DNA of 64,000 bases from Utricularia gibba (Eukaryota > Streptophyta > Magnoliopsida > Lamiales > Lentibulariaceae): positions 1,612,001-1,676,000 of the forward strand of contig NEEC01000007.1 of NCBI GenBank assembly GCA_002189035.1, read 5' to 3'. The translations under genes were made by a program, and so were the position numbers. The notes under the pieces are model-generated. The model saw nothing but the letters and a program-made list of their open reading frames with translations, made no database searches and was not told where the DNA came from. The first letter of the stretch is position 1; each line of letters opens with the position of its first letter. This document shows positions 36,240 to 45,561 of this stretch, piece after piece.

Positions 36240-37673
36240 CTAATGCTTGGCCAATCTTATTCGTCTGTTAACTTCTTTCTCCAGCTCCTCTAAGCCCCCC
36301 ACTTCCTCCAACTCCTGCGGTGAAAGAAAATTCGAATGGGGATTTCGGGTGAACAGTAAAGATGGTTGATGATGATGCGTACCTTGGGTCCGAGGAAGAG
36401 GCCGTATGGGACGCCATTGAATTTGTCCGAGTGGTGGAGCTGGTGGGCGGCGGCCACCTGTCGGAAGTAGGGGACGTCAGCAATGGGACCCACGGGGAAT
36501 CTCCTGTGGACGAGCCCATCGTGGACGAACATGTAGGCGATCCCGAACACCGTAATCCCCAGCCCCTGCACCAACCAATCACAAGCACCCTTTCTTTATC
36601 CTTCTACCCAAAACTGCAATGTTTCCCCCCTATTCTATCCCTCCTCCACGAAAAGGGGATCTTGGAAGATGCCGTGTGATTTGCCCTAATTTTCAGAATT
36701 TGAAACGCACGAGAGTTCACTTACCGCGCCGAAGCAGAGGCCGGGTAACAATCCCCGGTTGAAGAACCCGAAGGACAGAAGGGCGATCGCCGGAACCGCG
36801 TTGATTATCGCGAACACGTCGTTGAGCTCGAATGGTCCGTCGCGGGGGCGGTGGTGCGACTGCAGAGAAGCCGAATTTCATAAACAACGCCTTGCGATAA
36901 GTAAAGAACACCTTAAATGAGAAAACTCACTTCGTGCATGTGCCATAGAGAGGCGTGCCACAAAGCTCTGTGAGCCCACCTCGCCCAATACTCCATCCCC
37001 ACCTGTACCGTATTACAGAGAAGCATACAACTCAGCTCTGCTACTCACTATGGGTTGTCAAATTAAAATAATATTTGAAAAAAAATGTTGATCCAGAAGC
37101 ATGCTCCGATCCAAGAACCCAAACCCGGGACTTACCGCTGCACCGAAGGAGAGAGCAAAGGTACCAAACATCTCAGCATAAGGTACATCTCCGCCCTGAG
37201 CCACAAAAATCGCGTGATGAAAAAAAATAAAATAATTATTTTGGTCGAGATGAGAAGAGAAGCAAAATTCCGGTGAGGGAGAAGCCAATCCGGACCTCCA
37301 TTTGCCACGAGAATCTGTAATAGACCGCCATCACCGCCATAGAAGTAATTCCCAGGCTCGACATCACCGCCGCAACCAAATAAGTAATCCTCTCGGATTT
37401 CCTTTTTGCGGCTCTTTCCGCCGCCTTCAGCGGTTCCTGCGCCTCGGCAGTCGCAAGCACGATCTCTTCGCCGCTGCCGCTGGATTTCGCGTCCTCAACC
37501 ACTAGGCAGACCGTGGAGAGCGTATTCCGGCGGATTCTGAGAAAGCGGCCGCGTGGGCGCAGAGGCAGACAGGGCGACGCGAGTGAGGTGTTGAGCTTGG
37601 GAGCCAGAAACGCAATGGGCTTTACGTGAATCGCTGCTCGGGATGTCGAGGCGGCGCAAATCCCGGTGGCCAT
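36240..37673 (-). CDS. BCH: Beta-carotene 3-hydroxylase, chloroplastic (non-haem di-iron)
   Basis: It hydroxylates the beta rings of beta-carotene to give zeaxanthin in plastid membranes, in the xanthophyll pathway. Six phase-0 exons (37296..37673, 37136..37195, 36931..37002, 36725..36859, 36383..36565, 36240..36314) close to 300 residues. The N-terminal 55 residues are an arginine- and serine-rich transit peptide. Membrane helices include YLVAAVMSSLGITSMAVMAV. The histidine clusters that bind the two irons are all present: HRALWHASLWHMHE, SHHRP, HDGLVHRRF and HQLHHSD. The C-terminus (ELEEVGGLEELEKEVNRR) is typical. The start at 37673 (MATGICAAS) is preferred over the in-frame ATG at 37742. 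The gene is collinear with Arabidopsis BETA-OHASE 2 (At5g52570). Confidence 0.95.
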
Positions 37674-39268
37674 GAACGGCGGGTACTCTCCTCGAGATTT
37701 TGGTGGGTGTTTTTCGCTCTGCAAGTCGTCCAAGTTCACCAACAGAACTTCGTGACCAACTTCTTAAATAGACTGCCAGGTGCTAATTTAAATAATATAA
37801 TATAATTAAAAAAACCCCCAATTGTGTTTTTATTTTATTTTTTCTTTGTTTGGTTTATAATAGCAAATGATGGATTAACACGTAGTCTAGACTTCCATCA
37901 GCTGTTAATACAGCTAAAGAAGCGTGATGCAAATGCAAGGCCTCTTGCATGTAGTATATAGCCACATTCCTGTTCAAAAAATCAAGATTAAATTATTCTA
38001 AATTACGAATTATTCATGATAACAATTAGATTAAATTCGATCAAAATAAAATTGAGTCATAATTGAACAATGAATAGATTTTTTTTTATCATTTAAAACA
38101 ATTAGATTTACTTTAATTTTTCCTTTCAATTTAAATAATGAGTAGGTTCTATTCTCTTAATGTATTGTATTGACGTTGTTTACTTTTTATAAATTTATAT
38201 TGTAAAATTAACTTTAAAAATTATTAAATTTATTGAATCTTTATCTTAATAATTAAATAAAAGATTGATTATAAAAATCACATTATTTACTTTTTACATA
38301 TGTAAAAAATATAGTTATATTATCACATCAAATATTACTATAATTAAAGCTCATATGCGATTGTGGTAGAAAGCGTGTTATAATTAAAGAAGTAGAATAC
38401 AGCCACTTAGAATAATGCAGTCAAAGGAGAATCAGTCTGCCGGCAAATGGACATGGGGCGGCGGCGCGGTGCGGGGGCGGTGGGCGGAGTGGTCTGTCTG
38501 ACGGCGGCGCGATACCGTCGGTCTGTTGGGATGACTCATCGACACATGCTGTGATGGCTTTGGCGGTGTGAAGACCGGGATCGTTAAACGGAACAGTTTT
38601 GCACCGATTTACAGAAGAAATCCTTAACCAAGGAGATTAACGTTAATCGTCGTAATAAAATCCTAATTAGACTTTTCCAGCCGAAGCAAGTGGGGCCCTG
38701 TCCCGGTCGCCACGTGTCGAATAGCTTTTGAATACGTGCCCAATCTGGGTCAGGAATGCAATTTTGTCACCGATACGACGTCGTATGGGGCGAAACCAGA
38801 TGCGCCACACGATTTTGCGTGGGGTGATGGAGTTCCACGTATCCCTTGTCGACGCCCAAAACTGCGAAGTGTGTGTGTGGTCGTCACTGTTTCATTTTCA
38901 TTTTCATTTTCACTGCGAAGTTGTATGCATTCAAGGGAGCTTAGTCTCTCTCATTATCTGCCCCCACCACCGGGCGCCGACTCCCGGAGTTGCTCATGGA
39001 GCAATAAAGGAGGAGGGCGTCATTTTGGTGGGCCGGAGTCTGTGTTGGGTGGCTTTTCCCTGCATAGCAGTTCACAGTAGGCACAGGCCATATGCGGCTG
39101 TCACTCCCCCCCTCACCTTTGCAAACCCCCATGGGAGCTTTCTAGACAAGTGTCGCTGCCTCCCCTTTTTATATGATCCAAAGTTCCGTATGCATTGAAC
39201 TTTGGCACAGGGAGGCGGCATCTCGCTGACTCCTCATGTGATCCAATGCTACATTCACAACACAACTC
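37674..39268. other. Long intergenic region upstream of the hydroxylase gene
   Basis: 37800..38400 is AT-rich. 38430..38560 is a sharply GC-rich island (clusters of GGGG and GGCGGCG). 38700..39230 is of mixed composition, with a CACGTG-containing site near 38711 and a TTTTCA hexamer repeated about four times near 38890..38915. Plus-strand frames of 156 and 114 codons overlap at 38728..39198 but look like chance. No gene is called. Confidence 0.45.
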
Positions 39269-39433
39269 TATTAGAACACACAATACTATATTCGAATATA
39301 AAATTTAAATAATCAAGTATATAAAAAATTATAGATCAATAATAATTGATGATATCTATTTTTTTCTAATGTAATTTTTTGTATATTTAGATTTATATGT
39401 AATCATCCAACTCATCAAATTCTAATTTCAACA
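39269..39433 (+). mobile_element. Solo LTR related to the TRIM-like element at 42.7 kb
   Basis: About 165 bp, AT-rich, starting TATTAGAACACACAATA and ending near CTAATTTCAACA. It aligns by eye over its whole length with both long terminal repeats of the element at 42744..43282 (shared AAGTATATA, a T-run and the CTCATCAAATTCTAATTTCA-type end). No internal region follows, so it looks like a recombined solo LTR. No convincing target duplication is seen. Confidence 0.5.
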
Positions 39434-39769
39434 AAATCTGTTTGCTTCTGTGAATAAGTAACTTGAGATGAGCCCATCTCCATTTTAAGTACTCTTTTCT
39501 GCGCATATTTATTGCCCCCTGGGCCTTCGCTCTCTCCTCTCTAATGTTTTTGGGCTGCCACCTCGCCATGCCTGACTGCGCTTCTGGGTCAAACGGACCA
39601 ATGTCCCTCATGAGGCCTTGTTACCACACTGCATTCAATGCTGTCCATAAGATAACTACTTCATTTTCTTGTATGCGATATCAAAGCATAATGGATTGAT
39701 TCAAATTTTGAAAAATAAGTCCATTTGTGTATCTTTTGGAATATAAAGCGAGATAAAATTATTGCAAAT
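39434..39769. other. 3' flank of methylesterase copy 1
   Basis: It holds a segment (39656..39720) also present downstream of copy 2 (41226..41290). This marks part of the tandem duplication unit. A 72-codon minus frame at 39393..39611 overlaps the solo LTR and is probably not a gene. Confidence 0.5.
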
Positions 39770-40856
39770 TTACTTAGAGTAATCTTTAACAATTTCGAGT
39801 AGCAATTGGGAAAGTTGGTGGGGTTTGGAGATCATGGCCATGTGATCACTCCCCTGCAACTCCTTCACTCCATCTACTCCGCAGCTCTCCGTCATCCGGC
39901 GCTGGGAGTTGATCAGAATCGTCTTGTCCCCGGGGCACAAGATGTACACCTTCTTCACCGATCCGAAACCCTTCTCCGACAGCGGATACCTCCATTTCTC
40001 CTCTTCCAGAAACAAAATGCTTGGCCTCACCAGCACTTTTGCTAACTCCACATCCTGCCCGCAACAACATCAAACCTCAGACAGCGCCCATACGACAAGT
40101 ATTCCGGCAGAAACAGACCTCGGGAGGAGACGACGCGTAGAGCTTCGTAGCGATGCTTATTGGACCGAACGACATGGAAGTGAACCGGCCCCCTGCACTC
40201 TCCACCGTGGAAAACACAGTGTCCTGGCCTTTTTCCGGCGGCGATTCCTCTATAAACTGAAAATTCAAACAAATGCACAGTGGAGCAGCAACTTCTGGTA
40301 ATAATTTTCTATTATTTATAAGAATATAATATTAATAATTATGGTATGAAAAGAATGTTCGAATAGAATGAAACGTGTGCATATATACCTTGAGAGGCCA
40401 GTAGGAGGGCGGGTGGGCCAAATCCGGCAAGATAGCAGTCACATACACGGCCACGAGTATCTTCTCCGGGAACATTTCCATGGCGAGGCTGATGTTGAGC
40501 CCCCCCTGGCTGTGCCCCACGAGGATCACCTTCTCCGACGCGTCGAGCGAGCCCAGCGTGTCCAGCAGCGGCTGCGTGTAGTCCTCGAAGGACGCCAGAT
40601 CCAGCAGTTTCGTGGAATTGATGCCGGACGCCGCCATGTCGAGGGCGGTGACACGGTGGCCCGCCGCCTCCAGCAACGGTATCAGCTTGTACCAACACCA
40701 TGCGCCATGGCAGACGCCATGGACGAGGATGATATGACGCTTCTGCTCTCGGGATGGCATCTTCGTGGCCAGGGCAGAGCTTGAGCATGGCGATTGAATC
40801 TTATAGGCGGATGGTGTGCGCCAGAAGCGTGACGCAACTTCTTTATTTTCGGCCAC
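39770..40856 (-). CDS. Methylesterase (MES/SABP2-like alpha/beta hydrolase), tandem copy 1
   Basis: Three exons (40389..40856, 40119..40256, 39770..40054) give 296 residues. The alpha/beta-hydrolase core starts HIILVHGVCHGAWCWYKLIP. The nucleophile serine is in GHSQGG, the acid aspartate in LCPGDKTI and the histidine in GSDHMAM, so the catalytic triad is complete. The lid segment follows the LPDLAHPPSYW motif. The MES family hydrolyses methyl esters of salicylate, jasmonate or auxin; related enzymes act in alkaloid pathways. The exact substrate cannot be read from sequence. A 32-residue N-terminal extension before MPSREQKRH is unusual for the cytosolic members and might be a targeting peptide. 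Exon lengths are identical to copy 2. Confidence 0.9.
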
Positions 40857-41432
40857 AATATATATGTATTAAATCAAAATTCGTAACGTGTACGGAAGGC
40901 GCAAGGCATCTCGATACAGGATAACTTGAACCAGTTCATGACGTCATTTTTATATGAATAATGAAGCGTTGCTTACGTAACTAGCCAAAAACCGAGGCCC
41001 TATGGGATTTAAAATGTATTGTTTATAATTATTTAATCAACAGTTTATTAGTTAGGCATGAAGAATGGGATAACGATGAGATAAGGATAAGATGATGTCG
41101 TAACAACACGAAGTAGAATTGACTTATTGCACGCACGTGTGGTTGTGGTTAGATTCAGCCATGCAGGTTGTCCGTATACGAGGAAGGGATGTCTGGATGT
41201 TGGTACTAGAAAGAAATCATGAGGAATACTTCATTTTCTTGTATTCGATATCAAAGCATAATGGATTGATTTAAATTTTGAACAATAAATCCAATCGTGT
41301 ATTATGTATTGAAATCAAGGATCTAATACATAAATTTAATACATAATAAACATAAATTATATTAAAAAAATTCAATTCATTCGATTTGATTATTAATGAT
41401 ATACAATCTTTTATATACTTCTTTTTTTTTGT
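40857..41432. other. Promoter of MES copy 1 and 3' flank of copy 2
   Basis: The left part (40857..41040) matches the upstream region of copy 2 (42452..42610). 41176..41229 matches 43280..43333 and forms the empty-site counterpart of the LTR insertion described at 42744. The rest is AT-rich. Confidence 0.55.
40939..40946. promoter_or_regulatory. Palindromic ACGT element TGACGTCA upstream of MES copy 1
   Basis: TGACGTCA, a site type bound by plant bZIP (TGA-class) factors, lies about 83 bp before the MES start codon. The same site is kept in copy 2. The role is inferred. Confidence 0.45.
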
Positions 41433-42451
41433 TTACTTGGAGTAATCTTCAATTATTTCAAGTAGAAATTGGGAAAGTTGGTGGGGTTTGGAGATCATGG
41501 CCATGTGGTCACTCCCCTGCAACTCCTTCACTCCATCTACTCCGCAGCTCTCCATCATCCGGCGCTGGGAGTTGATCAGAATCGTCTTGTCCCCGGGGCA
41601 CAAGATGTACACCTTTTTCACCGATCCGAAACCCTTCTCCGACAGCGGATGCCTCCATTTCTCCTCTTCCAGAAACAAAATGCTTGGCCTCACCAGCACT
41701 TTTGCTAACTCCACATCCTGCCCACAACAAGATCCAACATCAGACGGCGCCCATACGAAAATTATTCCACAGAAACAGACCTTGGGAGGAGACGACGAGT
41801 AGAGCTTCGTAGCGATACTTATTGAACCGAACGACATGGAAGTGAAGCGGCCCCCTGCAGTCTCCACCGTGGAAAACACAGTGTCCAGACCTTTTTCCGG
41901 CGGCGATTCCTCTATAAACTGAAAATTCAATAACTACACTATGAAAAGAATGTTCAAATAGAATGAAACATGTGCATATATACCTTGAGAGGCCAGTAGG
42001 AGGGCGGGTGGGCCAAATCCGGCAAGATGGCAGTCAAATACACGGCCACGAGTATCTTCTCCGGGAAAATTTCCATGGCGAGGCTAATGTTGAGGCCGCC
42101 CTGGCTGTGTCCCACGAGGATCACCTTCTCCGACGCGTCGAGCGAGCCCAGCGCGTCCAGCAGCGGCTGCGTGTAGTCTTCGAAGGACGCCAGATCCAGC
42201 ATATTCGTGGAATTGATGCCGGACGCCGCCATGTCGAGGACGGTGACACGGTGGCCCGCCGCCTCCAGCAACGGTATCAGCTTGTACCAACACCATGCGC
42301 CGTGGCAGATGCCATGTACGAGAACGAAATGGCCCTTCTGCTCGCGCGGTGGCATCGTCTTGACCAGGGCAGAGCTTGCGCACCGGGGTTGAATTTTATA
42401 GGCACATGGCGTGCCCATGGACCGTGACGCAACTTCTGCATTGTCGGCCAC
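41433..42451 (-). CDS. Methylesterase (MES/SABP2-like alpha/beta hydrolase), tandem copy 2
   Basis: Three exons (41984..42451, 41781..41918, 41433..41717) give 296 residues with exactly the same exon lengths as copy 1 (468, 138, 285 nt). The triad is complete (GHSQGG, LCPGDKTI, GSDHMAM). Differences from copy 1 are mostly single residues, concentrated in the N-terminal extension (MADNAEVASRSMGTPCAY against MAENKEVASRFWRTPSAY) and a few surface positions. Both copies are therefore probably functional and recently duplicated. The core reads HFVLVHGICHGAWCWYKLIP. The unit repeats with an offset of about 1.6 kb, including promoter and 3' flank. Confidence 0.9.
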
Positions 42452-42492
42452 AATACATTGTTAAATCAAAATTAGTAACGTCAATCAATTCA

Positions 42493-42500
42493 TGACGTCA
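42493..42500. promoter_or_regulatory. Palindromic ACGT element TGACGTCA upstream of MES copy 2
   Basis: TGACGTCA lies about 42 bp before the start codon, inside the duplicated promoter segment shared with copy 1 (both continue to CTTACGTAACTAGCC). Conservation is partly due to recent duplication. Confidence 0.4.
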
Positions 42501-42743
42501 TTTTATATGGTTAATAAAGCGTCGCTTACGTAACTAGCCAAAACCGAGGCCCCCTGGGAATTAAAACGTCTTGTTTTTAATTATTTAATCAACAGTTTTT
42601 TCAGTGTGGAATGAAAAATGAGGTAGGGATGAAATAAGGGTGAGATGATGTCGTAACAACACCAAGAACATGACAAATAGCCCGAATTGACATTTTATGC
42701 ACTTGTGGTTGTGGTTAGATTCAGCCATTAAAGTTGTTCATAT

Positions 42744-43282
42744 TATTACAATACACAATCATTCATCTAAAAATAAAAATGATATAATTAAATATATAAT
42801 AAATTATAAATTACAATTAATAAATTGAATTTAATCTTTTTTAATATGATTCATATTTTTTAAATACTTGAACTTCACGTATGCTCGTTCGATTCATTGA
42901 ATTCTGAATTTTAACATGGTATTGGAACATTTGCCACATGGCTTGTGTGGGCAAGATTCGTGCTAGTCTAAGTTCAGGTTAGAAAAAAACAAAAAGATAC
43001 ATTAGATTTGGACAATAAAAAATTAGATTGATTTATGACATGATCACTCCTACAATTTTATATAAAAAAATAAGTATTAATTGGATCAAAGATCAATTCA
43101 ACTTAAGGTTGTATATTAGAATACATAATCATATATTAAAAATGAAATTGATATAATAAAGTATATAGAAAATTACATATCATAAGTAATCGATTGAATC
43201 TAATTTTTTTAATGTTATATACGTTCTTGTGTATTTAAACTTTACGTGTACTATCTGACGCATTATATCCTAAATTTCATAT
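42744..43282 (+). mobile_element. Small non-autonomous LTR element (TRIM-like) next to MES copy 2
   Basis: Two diverged AT-rich direct repeats of about 170 bp (42744..about 42915 and about 43107..43275) flank an internal stretch of about 190 bp without coding capacity. The left repeat ends TTTTAACA and is followed by TGGTATTGG, a degenerate form of the usual Copia primer-binding start TGGTATCAGAG. The element is bracketed by TTCATAT at 42737..42743 and 43276..43282, a plausible target duplication. The paralogous MES unit has one uninterrupted version of the site (about 41167..41183, GTTGTCCGTATACGAGG). Size and layout fit a terminal-repeat retrotransposon in miniature. Orientation is inferred from the primer site. 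Confidence 0.62.
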
Positions 43283-44577
43283 ACAAGGAAGGGATGTATG
43301 GATGTTGGTACTAGAAATAAATCATGAGGAATGGAGTACTGGTTGCTGAGCATTTCCATTGCAGAGTGGTGCATCTCAGAATAGGGTATCAGTGTTTTCA
43401 TTCTCAATACCTTAATTAGAGTACCTGGAAAAGTTACAATGAGATTGATGTTTATCATCATGGATGTGTAACTTGAAGACCCAATGGTTAAGGTGTTAGT
43501 CGACTCACATGTGCATAAGGAAGAATTACAACCTTTTCTGGGCAAAAATATCATGCTAAGGAAGGTCTGGTTGCACTATTCTAGGAGAAGATTGAATGTA
43601 TTTTAACAAACTTTTGAGTGGCATGTCTCTTGTATCCATGAATACTGTGTGTGTTGAATGAAAACCAGTTTTTTCCCTCTCCCTCATCATATCAGTGATG
43701 CATCTTTGCTCCACCACTCATTCTAACACAACCTGCACATCAGCATTGCTTGTCAATACACTCATGGAAGATGTCTCACCAAGGACATGTAAAAGCCTAT
43801 GGAAATGTCTGCAAGTCGCGTCATACACAAAAAAGCCAAAAACAGCATGGGTTTCCAAGCAAATGCATCATCCATCAGTCTGCAGATGACTGCCTTGTTG
43901 AAAGTAATGTTGTTTTTCTAGGCGGCTTGGATTTTGGAAATGGCATGGGAGTTGTAGATGGTAATCTTCCCTGTTTTAATAAAGAAAGAGGGTAACGATG
44001 AGCTCTGCAACACAGTGAGAACAGCGAATAAAGAGCAATCTTGAAGATTATTAACACACTGAGGTTTTCTGATTGTTTCTCTCTGTGTATGTGTACGGTG
44101 TGCGGTGGATTTGCCCAGCTTCTCTCTATAATTTGTGCAGCTTCTCTCTGCCAGGCCCTTAATTTCCAGTGGGAGGCTAAGCTGGATCCATGCCCTTAAT
44201 GAAACCTCAGTGACATGAAACATAGCAGATAGGAAGCTTGTTTGAAGCAGTCAATGGAAACGATGATGTTAAATAATAAAATATGGTTATTGAAGCAGTC
44301 AATGTAAACGAGTAGCAACAACACTGCTATGAAAAGGGTTATTACATTTCAGCAGTCAGCAGCATGAAGCGAAAAATAATTTATATCCAGAGGTATGGGC
44401 TTCCGTGGAGAGCAAATTTTGTAGGACCGGACACGGGCCAAGTCAGACGTACAAACGCAAGAAGGAGATGGAGGGGCCCGAGTCAACAATGGTGGCGAGG
44501 CAAGCCACTCACTGAATTGAACATTCCACGCGTTTGAAACTTATCCACCGAGCTTGCAGCAGCAAGCTTCCACTCTT
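43283..44577. other. Intergenic region before the HIPP gene
   Basis: 43283..43333 belongs to the MES duplication boundary. The remainder shows only short frames (43270..44223) with no family resemblance. 44380..44577 is the HIPP promoter. Confidence 0.45.
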
Positions 44578-44585
44578 TATATATA
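44578..44585 (+). promoter_or_regulatory. TATA box of the HIPP gene
   Basis: TATATATA lies 121 bp before the ATG at 44699, followed by a pyrimidine-rich leader (TCTCCATCTGCG, TTCACTTCTCC) typical of plant transcription starts. Confidence 0.55.
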
Positions 44586-44698
44586 GAACAGTCATTCTGT
44601 TTGTTCTCCATCTGCGTTGTTCACTTCTCCAGTTCTCCTGAAAGAGAAAAAAAAGGTTATCTCTTGCTCTGCTCTCTCCCCAAATCCGTGTGGTCCAG

Positions 44699-45561
44699 AT
44701 GAAGGTAACAATCCTCTACTTGACTTGGCTTCTTCTTCACAGAATTGGTTTGTGAACCCAAGTTTTTTTTGAAGGAAAGAAGCTTAATTTATCATACATA
44801 TGGGGAATCCTTGTTGCAAATCATCTGCTTTGTATCCAAAAAGAAACATACATGGGATTGATTTCTCTTCTTGCTCTACCCCCTCACAATAATTCACTGA
44901 TTCTCTTCAATCCTCTGTTTCTTGTGCTGGCAGAAAGTTGTGTTGAAATTGAACTACAGCGATGACAAAATCAAGTCAAAGGTGATGCAGAAAGCATCAG
45001 GCCTACAAGGTAATACACTTCAATTCCAAGAATATTTGGTGGGCTCTCTGAATTCGACTGAAGGTCACTACTGATGTTCCTGTGTTGTACATTCTTATTT
45101 TACCAGGGCTGGAATCAATCTCCATTGATGCAAAGGATAAAAAGCTGACTCTCACCGGGGACATCGATCCAGTGGACGCTGCGGGGAAGTTGAGGAAGCT
45201 CTGCGGCGTGGAGATCATTTCCGTTGAACCGGCAAAGGAACCGGAGAAGCAAAAGGAACCAGCGAAGGAGGCGAAGAAGGAAGAAGTTAAGAAAGATGTG
45301 AAAAAGGAAGGAGGAGGAGGAGATAAGAATCAAGTGCCACAGGTTCTAAAAGCTGTAGTTGCCCATCAGCAACCAGCAGCGTACGGTCCCATGGCGGCGG
45401 CGCAGTATTACCAGCAACCAGCAGCGTACGGTCCCATGGCGGCAGCGCAGTATTACCAACAAATGCAGCAGCATCGACTGCCGGTGATGGGAGCTCCGGC
45501 GCCGTACCCTCCGCATAACTCGAGCATGGAGGAGGATCCCAATAGCTGCGTTATATGTTGA
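44699..45561 (+). CDS. Heavy metal-associated isoprenylated plant protein (HIPP), CxxC-less
   Basis: Three exons (44699..44704, 44934..45009, 45107..45561) close to 178 residues. The first exon has only two codons (ATG AAG), the same layout as the two broken HMA genes at 15-17 kb. The HMA fold reads KVVLKLNYSDDKIKSKVMQ, LESISIDAKDKKLTLTGDI and VEIISVEPAKEP. The metal-binding cysteines are replaced (NYSDDK), so copper or zinc binding is doubtful. A lysine/glutamate-rich linker and an Ala/Gln/Tyr region with a perfect-in-protein 15-residue tandem repeat follow. The protein ends CVIC, a CaaX box for prenylation and membrane attachment. HIPPs act in metal homeostasis and stress responses; here a protein-binding role is more likely than metal transport. 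Confidence 0.88.
45367..45456 (+). repeat. 45-bp tandem duplication inside the HIPP gene
   Basis: Two copies (45367..45411 and 45412..45456) coding QQPAAYGPMAAAQYY twice. They differ at one synonymous base (GCG/GCA), indicating recent in-frame slippage or duplication. Confidence 0.9.

Noticed and set aside
38728-39198. Plus-strand 156-codon ORF rich in HF repeats
   Set aside because: It spans a simple TTTTCA repeat, has no family resemblance and overlaps another open frame in the same region.
43480-43515. A tRNA-like box A pattern (ATGGTTAAGGTGTTAG) suggesting a tRNA or SINE
   Set aside because: No box B, no cloverleaf and no poly-A tail follow.
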